NCBI GenBank assembly: GCA_964202965.1
Contig: CAXNKG010000008.1
Coordinates: forward strand, 18,742 to 82,741
Origin: CAXNKG01 sp964202965
GTDB taxonomy: Bacteria; Acidobacteriota; Vicinamibacteria; Vicinamibacterales; UBA2999
Direction of reading: 5' to 3'
Length of the DNA: 64,000 nucleotides
Shown here: positions 8,356 through 17,379 of the stretch, one piece after another
How the letters are laid out: each line of letters opens with the position of its first letter
Numbering within the stretch: the first letter of the stretch is position 1
The notes under the pieces: generated by a model
What the model was told of the DNA's origin: nothing
What the model saw: only the letters and a program-made list of their open reading frames with translations
The model's database searches: none
Made by a program: the position numbers and the translations under genes

Positions 8356-8754
8356 TTAGTCGACGGTTTCGCCGGCCTTATCGCCCCACGAGAATCCATC
8401 GGCCGCGCGCTTCAGTGTGAGCATGCGGATGCGGCGATCGGCCGGGTTCCGCCCGGGATTGCCCAGAATCCAGACGACATCGCCGACTTTGAGGGTGTCG
8501 CGGCTGATGCCCTGGCCGCCGAGCTGGCCGGCGGCGCCCCATTCAATCGACCACCGCTGCTCCCGGCCGTTCGCGTCGGGTGCCATCACGTGTACGAAGG
8601 AGTGGGGGTTCCGGAACTGGAACTGAATCAGCTTCCCCTCGACGGTGACCATCTTGCTCTCGTCGTAGGTGGCCGCGAACGAGTGGTGGGCGTGTGTGCC
8701 GGCGGTGGCAGCGGCGACGGTGAGGGCGAGCGCGATGGCGAACCTGGCGTGCAT
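8356..8754 (-). CDS. DUF6152 family exported protein
   Basis: This protein of about 132 residues has a signal peptide (MHARFAIALALTVAAATAGT) followed by the family hallmark AHHSFAATYD, then GKLIQFQFRNPHSFVHV and WSIEWGAAGQL. The product is probably periplasmic and forms a small beta-rich domain. No function is known for the family. ATG 8754 has a GGAGGCAGGA ribosome-binding sequence upstream. A paralogue with the same motifs lies at 40353-40751. Here it is divergent from an amidohydrolase gene (start 8794). Confidence 0.82.
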   Translation of the reverse strand: MHARFAIALALTVAAATAGTHAHHSFAATYDESKMVTVEGKLIQFQFRNPHSFVHVMAPDANGREQRWSIEWGAAGQLGGQGISRDTLKVGDVVWILGNPGRNPADRRIRMLTLKRAADGFSWGDKAGETVD

Positions 8755-8793
8755 TCCTGCCTCCGGACCATTTGCAGGATAATCCCACTTCTG

Positions 8794-9996
8794 ATGCGTC
8801 TGCAACGAGTGGCACGGCTGCTCGCCCTCCTCGGGGTCGTCCTGGCCGGCGCCGCGGCCGATGCCGTGGCCCAGGACCTTGCCATCACCAACGCGCGGAT
8901 CATCGTCGGCACCGGCCAGGTGATCGAGCGTGGGTCGGTCGTGGTCCGGAGCGGCCGGATCGTGTCGGTCGGTGCCGCGGCAGCGCCCGCGGGCGGCACC
9001 ACCATCGACGCCCGGGGCATGACGGTCATGCCCGGGTTCATCGACGCGCATCGGCACATCATGCCTGGCGATACCGGCCAATGGTTCAAAGAGCAGGCTA
9101 CGGTGCGCCTCCAGGAATTTCTCGAGGCGGGCTATACGACGCTGCTGTCAGGCGGCGGACCCGTCCCGGGCATCGTCGAACTGAAAGAGCGCATCGAGAA
9201 GGGCGTGCTCAAGGGACCGCGGATCATCACGTCCGGCCGCGCCGACCCCGCGAATTTCAAGACGCCTGCGGCCGCCAGGGAGCAGGTGCAGGCGCTGGCG
9301 AAGGCCCGCGTCGAGATCATCAAGGCTGCGATCAGCCCTGCGGCGGAGGCGTGGGAGACCGAGGTGCTCGCCGCGATCGTGGACGAGGGGCGGAAGCACA
9401 CGCTTGACGTGATGGTGCACGCCGTCAGTCCGAAGGCGACGGTTGCCGCGGTGAAGGCGGGGGCGCAGAAACTCGTGCACACGCCGCATTTCGGATGGCT
9501 GACCGACGTGGAGGCGCGCATGATCCGCGATGCGGGTGTCGAGGTGCTCTCGTGCGCCGGGTTCGGCGTCCCGGTCTTCGGCGTCTTCAACCAGAACAAC
9601 GTGCCGACATTCCGCGACGGCAAGCCGTGGCCTGACGCGATTCTCGACGGCCAGGGAAGAGGACGTGAGGCGGGCGAGAAGATCGTCAACGCACGCACGC
9701 TGTGGGATGCCGGCGTGACGTACGGGTTCGGCACCGATACGGGCTATCACCCGCGCGAGGGGCTCGCGCACGAGCTGCGCACGCTCAACGTGATGTTCTC
9801 GCCGCAGGATCTCATCAGGCTGATGGGGCCGAACACGGCGGCCTTCCTCGACAGGGGCGCGGATCTGGGGACGCTCGAGGCCGGCAAGCTCGCTGACATC
9901 GTCATGCTGGAGGGAAACCCGCTCGAGGGGTACTGGCATCTGCTGAATCCACGCGTCGTGATCAAAGGTGGTGTGGTCATGGTGGACAAGAGGTGA
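8794..9996 (+). CDS. Exported metal-dependent amidohydrolase
   Basis: This 400-residue protein has a signal peptide (VARLLALLGVVLAGAAADAVAQ). Residues about 27-75 form the composite beta-sandwich of the amidohydrolase superfamily. The metal-binding motif is PGFIDAHRHIMPG (a D-x-H-x-H variant). Further His lie in MVHAVSP and KLVHTPHFG, and the catalytic Asp is in GFGTDTGYH. The C-terminal GKLADIVMLEGNPLEG is typical of imidazolonepropionase-like amidohydrolases. The substrate is unknown. The next amidohydrolase gene starts within a few bases. Confidence 0.85.
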   Translation: MRLQRVARLLALLGVVLAGAAADAVAQDLAITNARIIVGTGQVIERGSVVVRSGRIVSVGAAAAPAGGTTIDARGMTVMPGFIDAHRHIMPGDTGQWFKEQATVRLQEFLEAGYTTLLSGGGPVPGIVELKERIEKGVLKGPRIITSGRADPANFKTPAAAREQVQALAKARVEIIKAAISPAAEAWETEVLAAIVDEGRKHTLDVMVHAVSPKATVAAVKAGAQKLVHTPHFGWLTDVEARMIRDAGVEVLSCAGFGVPVFGVFNQNNVPTFRDGKPWPDAILDGQGRGREAGEKIVNARTLWDAGVTYGFGTDTGYHPREGLAHELRTLNVMFSPQDLIRLMGPNTAAFLDRGADLGTLEAGKLADIVMLEGNPLEGYWHLLNPRVVIKGGVVMVDKR

Positions 9997-10001
9997 GGAC
10001 C

Positions 10002-11597
10002 ATGCGCGCCCTCGCGCTGCTCGTCGCGCTGGCCCTGCCTGCGCCCCGCCTGTTCGCTCAGGCGCCCGCGCCCGATCTCATATTCACCAATGGGAAGATC
10101 GTCACCGTCGACGAGCGGTTCACGATCGCCCAGGCGCTTGCCGTGCGGGGCGATCGTATCGTCGCCGTCGGCTCCAACCAGGACATCGGACGCCTCGCCG
10201 GACCGTCGACGCGGCGTGTGGACTTGCGTGGACGTACCGTGCTGCCTGGTCTCATCGACAACCACATGCACCTGCTTCGGTACGGCACCACATGGAAGTA
10301 CGAGGTGCGGCTGGATGGGGTCGAGACCCGCCGGGAGGCCCTGGCTCTCCTGCGCGCGCGGGCGCAGACGCTGAAACCGGGCGAGTGGATCTACACGCTG
10401 GGTGGGTGGGCGCTCGAACAGTTCGCCGACGATCCGAAGCCGTTCAGGCGGCAGGAGCTCGATGCGGTCGCGCCAGCAAACCCAGTGTTCCTGCAGGCGT
10501 CGTACTACGAGGCGTTCCTGAACAGCCGCGCGATCGAGCAGATGGGCGTGCAGTCCGCGACGGGGCACGTCGACGAGAATGCGTTCCGGCCGCTCGTGGA
10601 GAAGCTTCCCGTTGCGACCGGGGCCGAGCTGGAGGCGAGCACGCTCGGGATGATCCGTGAGCTCAATCGGTCCGGCCTCACGGCATTCGGCAGCGCCGGA
10701 TGCGAGACGGAGCTGCTCGATCGGTATCGCGGGTGGGCCGATCGAGGGCAATTGCACATCCGCGTGTTCTGCATCACGACCCCAGGTGGCAACGTCGACC
10801 AGTTGGTGGCCCGGACTCCCGACATGAAGGTCTTTCAGGGCGATGCGTGGGTCGACCACATCGCCTTCGGCGAGAACTTCGGCGCCCTGTCGGACCCGAT
10901 GTTCCGTCACCGGCCCCCGGCGAGTCCATCTGATCTGGCGACATGGCGACGGATCGTCACCGAGGTGGCCAAGGCGGGCCTGCCGCTCCACGTCCACACG
11001 AATTTCACGGAGACGATCGACGCGTTTCTCGATCAGATCGAGGTGGTGAATCGGGACTATCCGGTCCGCAACCTTCGCTGGGTTCTGGCGCATTTCAACG
11101 AGCCGAACGCCACGCAACTGGAGCGGATGAAGCGGCTTGGCCTGTATGCCGCGGTGCATCCGTGGGCCGTCATCAACGGCGGGATCAACGTGCGGCAGTT
11201 CGGCGAGGCCGCGTACGGGATGGCGCCCCTCGCCACCATCCAGAAGAGCGGGATCACCTGGGGCTTCGGCAGCGACGGCAGCCGTGCCAATCAGATCCTG
11301 CCGTTCGAAACCCTGGGCTGGGCGGTCACGGGAAAGATGGTTGGCGGCCGCACCGTCCTGCGCCAACCCATCGGCCGTGAGGACGCGTTGATTGCGCACA
11401 CGCGGAAGAACGCGTATTTCGTGTTTCGCGAGGACGATCTGGGATCGATCGAAGTGGGAAAGCTCGCGGATCTGATTGCCATCGACCGCGACTATCTGAC
11501 GGTCCCGGCGGAGCAGATCAAGGACATCAAGGTCACGATGACCGTCGTAGGCGGGCGCGTCGTTTATGACGCAGCCGCACCCGCGGGTACCAAGTAG
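10002..11597 (+). CDS. Exported YtcJ-like amidohydrolase (amidohydrolase family 3)
   Basis: The product is 531 residues with a Sec signal (ALALLVALALPAPRLFAQ). ATG 10002 follows AGGTGAGG, while a GTG at 9993 overlapping the previous stop is an alternative. The family-3 pattern is clear: DLIFTNGKIVTVDERF, PGLIDNHMHLLRYG for the metal site, a mid-domain HVHTNF, WVLAHFNEP, and GFGSDGSRANQILPF near the end. The C-terminal GKLADLIAIDRDYLTVPAEQ is a YtcJ signature. It is probably co-transcribed with the amidohydrolase upstream. A second YtcJ-like paralogue is at 32833-34539. Confidence 0.87.
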   Translation: MRALALLVALALPAPRLFAQAPAPDLIFTNGKIVTVDERFTIAQALAVRGDRIVAVGSNQDIGRLAGPSTRRVDLRGRTVLPGLIDNHMHLLRYGTTWKYEVRLDGVETRREALALLRARAQTLKPGEWIYTLGGWALEQFADDPKPFRRQELDAVAPANPVFLQASYYEAFLNSRAIEQMGVQSATGHVDENAFRPLVEKLPVATGAELEASTLGMIRELNRSGLTAFGSAGCETELLDRYRGWADRGQLHIRVFCITTPGGNVDQLVARTPDMKVFQGDAWVDHIAFGENFGALSDPMFRHRPPASPSDLATWRRIVTEVAKAGLPLHVHTNFTETIDAFLDQIEVVNRDYPVRNLRWVLAHFNEPNATQLERMKRLGLYAAVHPWAVINGGINVRQFGEAAYGMAPLATIQKSGITWGFGSDGSRANQILPFETLGWAVTGKMVGGRTVLRQPIGREDALIAHTRKNAYFVFREDDLGSIEVGKLADLIAIDRDYLTVPAEQIKDIKVTMTVVGGRVVYDAAAPAGTK

Positions 11598-11642
11598 GGC
11601 GGCTCCGGTCCGAGGCTGAATGCCTCGAGGCCCGGACCCGCC
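11598..11642. terminator. GC-rich hairpin between amidohydrolase and dehydrogenase genes
   Basis: CGAGGC (11611-11616) and GCCTCG (11622-11627) close a 5-base loop. Outer CCGG/CCGG and GGCGG/CCGCC segments extend the stem across most of the gap, and the ribosome-binding site GAAGGAG follows at once. There is no T-run, so it may be an attenuator, an mRNA-stabilising stem or a partial terminator. Confidence 0.4.
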
Positions 11643-11653
11643 GAAGGAGACTC

Positions 11654-13180
11654 ATGCGCGCGAAATCCATCGTTCTCGCTCTCGTTGCCATCGGCGCCGG
11701 CGGTATCGTGGCGGCGCAAGTCACGACCAATCCTCTGTCGACCCCCATCCCCAAACGGGGCTTGAGCGTGCAGATCGAGGATTACGCGCGGCTACCCGAC
11801 TCGCGCGAGATTCGCCCGAAGAGCGAAGACGTCACGCAATCGGGGTACGCCCGGGTGAGCTTCGTGAAGGATCTGCCGGACGGCCGCCGCTTCGTGAACG
11901 ACTCGCGCGGCGTGATGTTCCTGATTGGCGGGGACCGCAAGCCGCAGGTGTACTGGGAGTTCCACAAGGAAGTCCCGTTCGGGGTGTACAACCGCCTCGA
12001 GAGCGGCTTCATCAGCTTCGAGTTCCATCCGGAATTCGCGAAGAACGGCCTGATCTACACCGTGCACAGCGAACGGGCTCCCGGCAACCCCGCGAAGCCG
12101 ACGTTCATCCCGCCAGGGTTCGCGCCAGAGGAAGTCACGTATCACAACGTGATCTCCGAATGGCGCGTGACCAACCCGGCAGCGACGACGTTTGCAGGGA
12201 CCCGGCGCGAACTGCTCCGCGTCGCGCACATTGTGGACAGTCTCACGCATCCGATGGGATTCGCCGGCTTCAATCCGACAGCGAAGCCGGGGAGTGAGGA
12301 CTACGGCCTGATCTACACGAGCGGCAGCGACCTGGGATTCAGCAACGGCCAGGGCCCGAAGGCCAACAATCCGAGCACCACGCAGCGGCTGGATTCGGTC
12401 ATCGGCGCGATCCTGCGCTTCGATCCGCGCAGTCCGTCGGTCTCTGGCGGGATGAAGGGGCTTGGCGACTACACCATTCCGCCAACCAATAGATTCGCCG
12501 CCGACGGCGACCCGAAGTCGCTCGGCGAGATCTATGCCTACGGGTTCCGCAACGCGCATCGCCTGTCGTGGGATCCGGCCGACGGCACCATGTTCGCCGC
12601 CGACATCGGCATGAGCCAGATCGAGGAAGTGAACATCGTCCGCAATGGCGGCAACTACGGCTGGATGAAGCGTGAAGGGTACTGGGAGAACGGCATGATC
12701 CGTCCCGGCGGGGCGCTCAATCAGCTGTATCCGCTGCCCGCCGAGGTGCTGGATGGGCGTCAGAAGGATGAGTTCCTCTATCCGGTCGCCATCTATGACC
12801 ACGACGAAGGCCTGGCCATCACCGCCGGCTTCCCGTACCACGGCCGCATAGAGGCGCTGAGAGGGAAGTTCGTGTTCGGCGACATCGCCAGGGGCCGGCT
12901 GTTTGCCTCGGACCTCGCGGCGATGAAGAAAGCCGACGACGGCATTCCGCAGACGGTGGCGCCGGTGGAAGAGGTGCAGCTGTACCTGCGCGATGACGCG
13001 AACAACCGTGAGTTCGTCACGCTCAGGCAGTTGATTGAGACCACGCTCGGCGCGCCGGTCGTACGCGCCGACCTGCATCTGAGCATCAGCCGAGACGGCG
13101 AGTTGTTCGTCACCTCGCGGCAGGACGGGACGATCCGGATACTCGTGCCCGATGGAGAGGGATTGTTCCGCGCCAATTAA
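11654..13180 (+). CDS. Exported PQQ-dependent sugar dehydrogenase-like beta-propeller
   Basis: This 508-residue protein has a signal peptide ending near VAAQ and a GAAGGAG ribosome-binding site before ATG 11654. The propeller region matches the glucose/sorbosone dehydrogenase family (PF07995). It contains MGFAGFNP, RFDPRSPSVSGG, EIYAYGFRNAHRLSWDP, FAADIGMSQIEEVNIV and GGNYGWMKREGYW, which are hallmark segments of soluble PQQ aldose dehydrogenases. A periplasmic oxidation of a sugar or related alcohol is inferred. PQQ use and substrate are not proven. Its TAA stop lies inside the 37-bp repeat at 13176. Confidence 0.84.
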   Translation: MRAKSIVLALVAIGAGGIVAAQVTTNPLSTPIPKRGLSVQIEDYARLPDSREIRPKSEDVTQSGYARVSFVKDLPDGRRFVNDSRGVMFLIGGDRKPQVYWEFHKEVPFGVYNRLESGFISFEFHPEFAKNGLIYTVHSERAPGNPAKPTFIPPGFAPEEVTYHNVISEWRVTNPAATTFAGTRRELLRVAHIVDSLTHPMGFAGFNPTAKPGSEDYGLIYTSGSDLGFSNGQGPKANNPSTTQRLDSVIGAILRFDPRSPSVSGGMKGLGDYTIPPTNRFAADGDPKSLGEIYAYGFRNAHRLSWDPADGTMFAADIGMSQIEEVNIVRNGGNYGWMKREGYWENGMIRPGGALNQLYPLPAEVLDGRQKDEFLYPVAIYDHDEGLAITAGFPYHGRIEALRGKFVFGDIARGRLFASDLAAMKKADDGIPQTVAPVEEVQLYLRDDANNREFVTLRQLIETTLGAPVVRADLHLSISRDGELFVTSRQDGTIRILVPDGEGLFRAN

Positions 13181-13212
13181 ATGGGGTCGGGGGTCATTTA
13201 ATGAGGACACTC
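13176..13212 (+). repeat. 37-bp repeat, copy 1, with ATTAAATG/CATTTAAT stem
   Basis: This stretch is identical to 22465-22501 except at one base (G13183 against A22472). ATTAAATG (13176-13183) and CATTTAAT (13195-13202) are exact inverted repeats around GGGTCGGGGGT. The element contains the stop codon of the upstream gene and an ATG (13201) that opens the TonB receptor frame. A Shine-Dalgarno-supported ATG lies 24 bp further on. Confidence 0.8.
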
Positions 13213-13224
13213 GCAGGAGGATTC

Positions 13225-16110
13225 ATGATCGTCAGGTTCGTCCGGGTTCTGCTCGTTCTCGTGATCCTGGCGCTGCCGGCTGCGTCGTATGCGCAGGAGG
13301 CGGTGCTCACCGGTACCGTGGCGGACTCGACAGGCGGCGTCCTCCCAGGCGTCACCGTAACCGCCGTCCATGAAGCCACCGGCAACACGTTCCTTGCGGT
13401 CACCGACGAGCGCGGTATTTATCGGATTCCGGCAAGGGTCGGCCTGCTGCAGCTCGTGGCTGAACTCACAGGCTTTGCGACGGTGACGCGGGGCGGCGTC
13501 CAGTTGCTCGTCGGCCAGACCGTGACGGTGGACCTTCAGATGGCGCCCTCGACGGTGCAGGAAACTGTGACCGTCACCGGGGAGGCGCCGCTCCTCAACG
13601 TCGCCACGTCGAGTCTCGGCGGCAACGTCGATCCCCGACAGGTGCAGGAACTGCCGGTGCAGGGCCGCAACTGGATGTCGCTCGCCATGCTGGCCCCTGG
13701 CAGCCGCATGACCTCGCCGACGGGCACGACGCCGCTCCCCGATCGCAACCAGGGAGAACAGCGGGAGTTTCAGCTGAGTCTCGACGGCCAGAACGTCGCG
13801 GGCGAGCTGGGGTACGGCGGGCAGCCGCGGTACTCCCAGGATTCGATCGCCGAGTTCCAGTTCATCTCCAACCGGTTCGATGCGACGCAGGGCCGGTCGT
13901 CAGGCGTGCAGGTCCGGGCGATTACCCGCTCCGGCACGAATGGGTTTTCCGGTTCGGTGCGCGGAAACTTCCGCGACAGCCGTTTCAATGCCGAGAACCC
14001 GGTGCTGAACCGCGTCGTGCCGATCGACAACCAGCAGCTCGCGTTCACGGCGGGCGGACCGATTCGCCGCGACCTCCTGCACTACTTCGGGCATTTCGAG
14101 TACGAGCGCGAGCCGCGCTCGAGCGTCTGGAATACGCCGTTCCCGGCATTCAACGTCGAGCTCACGGGCAAGCAGACGGTCAAGATGGGCGGCATCCGGC
14201 TCGACTACCAGCTCACGCCGCAGGCCCGCATGATGGGGAAGTTCTCGGAGGCGCGCGTCTTTCAGCCGTTCGGCGCCGGCAACCAGAACCACCCCGCCGA
14301 GACCGGCGCGCACAGCGACCTCAATCGCGAGTACCTGGCGCAGTTCACGCAGGTCATCGGCAATCGTGCGGCCAATGAGATCAAGGGCGGGAAGACCCGC
14401 TACATCTTCACCGACGCGAACCTGACGACGTGGAACAACCACTGGCAGCGCGGCATCGGCGTCACGACAGGCTCGCCGCGCATTACTTTCACCGGCTTCA
14501 CGATCGGCGGCAACCGGTTCTTCCCGCGCCACGGCGCGCAGGACATCTGGATGATCCGCGACGACTTCACGTTCTCGTACGACCTGCGAGGCCGCCACGA
14601 TCTGCGCGCGGGCGGCGAGTATCAGCGCTACATCGACGACGGCAACAACTGTCAGTCGTGCATGGGCATCATCGACGCACGCAACGGGCCGCTGCCGTCG
14701 GCCGCGCAGCTCCAGGCCTGGTTCCCGGATCCATTCAACGCAGATACATGGAACATGGCCGCGATTTCGCCACTCGTCAGGACGTACGACATCGGCATCG
14801 GCGATTATTCAACGCACGATACACGGCCGCAGATTGCCGCCTGGCTCCAGGACGACTGGCGTGTGTCCTCCTCGCTGACCGTCAATGCGGGATTGCGGTA
14901 CGACCTGAGCAAGAACGCGAGCGGCAACGAGTACGACATTCCGAATCTGCATCCGGGCGGCCGTCCTGACGACACCAACAACATCCAGCCCCGCGTCGGC
15001 TTCGCGTATCAGCTCAATGCCCGGACCGTCGTGCGCGGCGGATCGGGGCTGTATTACGGCGTGCCCCTGTCGGTGGAGACGTTCTGGATGGCGCAGATCA
15101 ACCGGCTCCGCGTCCTGCAGTTCACCAACGACGGCCGCGCGAACTTCGCGGCCGACCCGCTGAACGGCCAGCCGCTGCCGACCCTCGCGCAGGCGGAGGG
15201 GCGCTTCTGCCACGCGCGGAACGTCCCCGGCTGCGTGCGGCTGGCGATTGGAGAGCTGATTGCGCCGGACGAGTACAGCCGCGACCTCGCGCGCAGCTGG
15301 CAGAACTCGATCGGCGTCCAGCGGCAGTTCGGGGACACGATGGCCGTGGAGGCGGACTACGTCTACACCCAGGGACGGCACGAGAAAGACATCCTCGAGA
15401 ACGTGAACCTCACTTTTGATCCGGCGACCGGGGCCAACTACCCGTTCTCGAACATCGCGCGCCGCGCGCTGCCGGACTACGGGCTGATCTCGATGTCCGC
15501 CCGCACTGGACGATCGAGCTACCACGCGCTGCAGACGGCGTTCACCAAGCGGCTGGCGAACCGGTGGCAGGCCTCGGCGACCTACACGTTGTCCGGATTG
15601 CGGGATGCGGAGTCGCGCCCGTTCACCGGCCTTCAAATGGTTCCGTTCCCGACCTCACCGGATCTGGGCGGCGAGTTTACGCTCGGGCAAACCGACCAGC
15701 GGCACCGCGCGGTGCTGAATGGCATCTGGCAGGTTGGCCGCGGCTTCCAGATGAGCGGGCTGTACTACCTCGGCGTGGGCGAGCGCTCGACGCACGTGTA
15801 CAGCGGGGACCTGCGGGGGGTTGGCGGCGGGGGCGGCGGTCAGGCCCTGCGGCGGCAGCGGTTGCGGCCGGACGGCACCATTATCGCGCGCAACAGCTTC
15901 ACGCAGCCCCGTCGTCAGCGCGTCGACCTGCGCGTGCAGCAGCGTATTCCGATGCGCGGCCGGCTGGCGATTGATGGCATCGTCGAGGTGTTCAACGTCT
16001 TCAACTCGCCCAACTGGACGCTGAACAGCGACCAGGCCAACCGGCTGTACAACACGCGGATCTCCGGCGAGAACCGGACCGCGCAGTTGGGGTTCAGGGT
16101 GGGATTCTGA
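13225..16110 (+). CDS. Oar-like TonB-dependent receptor 1
   Basis: The product is about 961 residues, with ATG 13225 preceded by AGGAGG (13215-13220). A signal peptide (VLLVLVILALPAASYAQ) is followed by a carboxypeptidase-regulatory-like domain (residues about 22-105: LTGTVADSTGGVLPGVTVTA). Then come a plug-like region (VQELPVQGRNWMSLAMLAPG) and a long outer-membrane barrel ending AQLGFRVGF with a terminal aromatic residue. Such Oar-like proteins are expanded in Acidobacteriota and are thought to import or bind oligomeric nutrients using TonB energy. The ligand is unknown. It may be co-transcribed with the dehydrogenase-like gene just upstream. Confidence 0.87.
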   Translation: MIVRFVRVLLVLVILALPAASYAQEAVLTGTVADSTGGVLPGVTVTAVHEATGNTFLAVTDERGIYRIPARVGLLQLVAELTGFATVTRGGVQLLVGQTVTVDLQMAPSTVQETVTVTGEAPLLNVATSSLGGNVDPRQVQELPVQGRNWMSLAMLAPGSRMTSPTGTTPLPDRNQGEQREFQLSLDGQNVAGELGYGGQPRYSQDSIAEFQFISNRFDATQGRSSGVQVRAITRSGTNGFSGSVRGNFRDSRFNAENPVLNRVVPIDNQQLAFTAGGPIRRDLLHYFGHFEYEREPRSSVWNTPFPAFNVELTGKQTVKMGGIRLDYQLTPQARMMGKFSEARVFQPFGAGNQNHPAETGAHSDLNREYLAQFTQVIGNRAANEIKGGKTRYIFTDANLTTWNNHWQRGIGVTTGSPRITFTGFTIGGNRFFPRHGAQDIWMIRDDFTFSYDLRGRHDLRAGGEYQRYIDDGNNCQSCMGIIDARNGPLPSAAQLQAWFPDPFNADTWNMAAISPLVRTYDIGIGDYSTHDTRPQIAAWLQDDWRVSSSLTVNAGLRYDLSKNASGNEYDIPNLHPGGRPDDTNNIQPRVGFAYQLNARTVVRGGSGLYYGVPLSVETFWMAQINRLRVLQFTNDGRANFAADPLNGQPLPTLAQAEGRFCHARNVPGCVRLAIGELIAPDEYSRDLARSWQNSIGVQRQFGDTMAVEADYVYTQGRHEKDILENVNLTFDPATGANYPFSNIARRALPDYGLISMSARTGRSSYHALQTAFTKRLANRWQASATYTLSGLRDAESRPFTGLQMVPFPTSPDLGGEFTLGQTDQRHRAVLNGIWQVGRGFQMSGLYYLGVGERSTHVYSGDLRGVGGGGGGQALRRQRLRPDGTIIARNSFTQPRRQRVDLRVQQRIPMRGRLAIDGIVEVFNVFNSPNWTLNSDQANRLYNTRISGENRTAQLGFRVGF

Positions 16111-16117
16111 GGAGGCT

Positions 16118-16183
16118 CTGGGCTCAAGGCTCGCGGCTCAGGGAAGAACGTTCTTCCTAAAGCCTTGAGCCTTGAGCCCAGGG
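16118..16183. terminator. Long hairpin between convergent genes
   Basis: The two arms CTGGGCTCAAGGCTC (from 16118) and GAGCCTTGAGCCCAG (ending near 16181) flank a perfect 16-bp palindrome, GGAAGAACGTTCTTCC (16142-16157). The element fills the 80-bp gap between two convergent genes, so a bidirectional terminator is the simplest reading. The arms are built from short repeats of CAAGG/CCTTG. Confidence 0.65.
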
Positions 16184-16190
16184 CCTTGTC

Positions 16191-17309
16191 CTATCTCGCG
16201 AGGAACCGCTGGACCCGGTTGTTCGGGTCAACCTCCCCGGTGTAGAGATTGCCGTCCGAGTCGGTCGCCACCATGTGCAGCGCGTTGAAGCCGCCGCCGT
16301 TGCGACCGAGGTAGCCGATTCGGGCGGTCACCTTGTCGGTGCTCCGGTCCACCAGCCACACGACATTGTTCATGTGGTCGCCCACGAAGAGCGACCGGCT
16401 GTCCTTCGTCAGCGCCAGGCCGACGGCGGAGCCGTCGCCAAGCGTCGCCGGCGCCACTGAATACTCCCGCACGAACTTGCCCGGCTTCGTGAACACCTGA
16501 ATTCGGTTCGCCTGCCGATCGGCGACGTAGACGTCATTGCCCGCCACGAAGATCGTGACGTGCCCGAGGAAGTCCTTGTAGGTCGTGAGCGGCACCTTCG
16601 CGTCGTAGCGCGGGCGCGGCATCGGGCCGATCTCGCCGAGCGGCTTGCCGTAGGCGCCCCAGCCGCGCTTGAACTTGTAGGTGTCCATGTCGAACACGAG
16701 GACGCGGCCGGCGAGGTAGTTGTCGATCACGTACACCTCGCGCGCCTTCTCGTCGAAGGACGCGCCCTCGACGCCGACGACGATCGCTTCGGTGCCGGCC
16801 GGCACGACGACCGCCGGCGGCCCGCCGGGCTTTGCCGGCACGGGGCGCTGGGGATGGCGCGGGAACTCGGCGACGAGCTTCCCCGGCTTCGTGTAGATCC
16901 GGAACGTGTCCGAGCCCACCCAGACCTGATCCTTCGAGTCGATCATCAGCATGTGGCCCTGGGGCGTATCCCATGAGTGCACCAGGTTGCCCTGGCGATC
17001 GAAGGCCAGCACCGCAGGCGCCTTCACGCAGCACTCGGCCTGCGGCGGGTCGACCGCGGCGAAATTCTCGGTGTCGTTCAGGTCGTTGGGGCGATGGAGG
17101 ACCCAGATGATGTCGTCGTTGTCGACGCCCAGGCCGGTCACGCCGCCGAACGTCCACTTGTTCGGGAGCGGGAGCTTGGGCCACGAGCCGTCGAAGGTGA
17201 ACTTGGCGACGGTCTGCGTCTCCTGCGCCGCGGGCTGTGCACCGGTACCGGTGAGCAGGGCCACGGTGACCGCGGCAGCAAGGATCCTGGTGAAGCGGGC
17301 TGTTCTCAT
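16191..17309 (-). CDS. Exported NHL-repeat beta-propeller protein
   Basis: This protein of about 372 residues has a signal peptide (ILAAAVTVALLTGTGAQPAAQ). Successive NHL-type blades include VTGLGVDNDDIIWVLHRP, AVLAFDRQGNLVHSW, DVYVADRQANRIQVFTKPGK and GFNALHMVATDSDGNLYTGE. The fold resembles peptidyl-alpha-hydroxyglycine lyase-like or SMP-30-like propellers. No catalytic residues can be assigned, so binding or enzymatic activity is open. ATG 17309 has an AGGGAG ribosome-binding sequence. It is divergent from the thiolase gene (70 bp). Confidence 0.78.
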   Translation of the reverse strand: MRTARFTRILAAAVTVALLTGTGAQPAAQETQTVAKFTFDGSWPKLPLPNKWTFGGVTGLGVDNDDIIWVLHRPNDLNDTENFAAVDPPQAECCVKAPAVLAFDRQGNLVHSWDTPQGHMLMIDSKDQVWVGSDTFRIYTKPGKLVAEFPRHPQRPVPAKPGGPPAVVVPAGTEAIVVGVEGASFDEKAREVYVIDNYLAGRVLVFDMDTYKFKRGWGAYGKPLGEIGPMPRPRYDAKVPLTTYKDFLGHVTIFVAGNDVYVADRQANRIQVFTKPGKFVREYSVAPATLGDGSAVGLALTKDSRSLFVGDHMNNVVWLVDRSTDKVTARIGYLGRNGGGFNALHMVATDSDGNLYTGEVDPNNRVQRFLAR

Positions 17310-17379
17310 ATGCGTGTCTCCCTTGGCCGGCATGTCCTCAGCTCGGGGGAACATACACCACTTCGGCTACGATCGTCGC

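Noticed and set aside
8284..8793. N-terminal extension of the amidohydrolase frame upstream of ATG 8794
   Set aside because: It runs antisense through the DUF6152 gene and the mazEF operator. The signal peptide starts at 8794.
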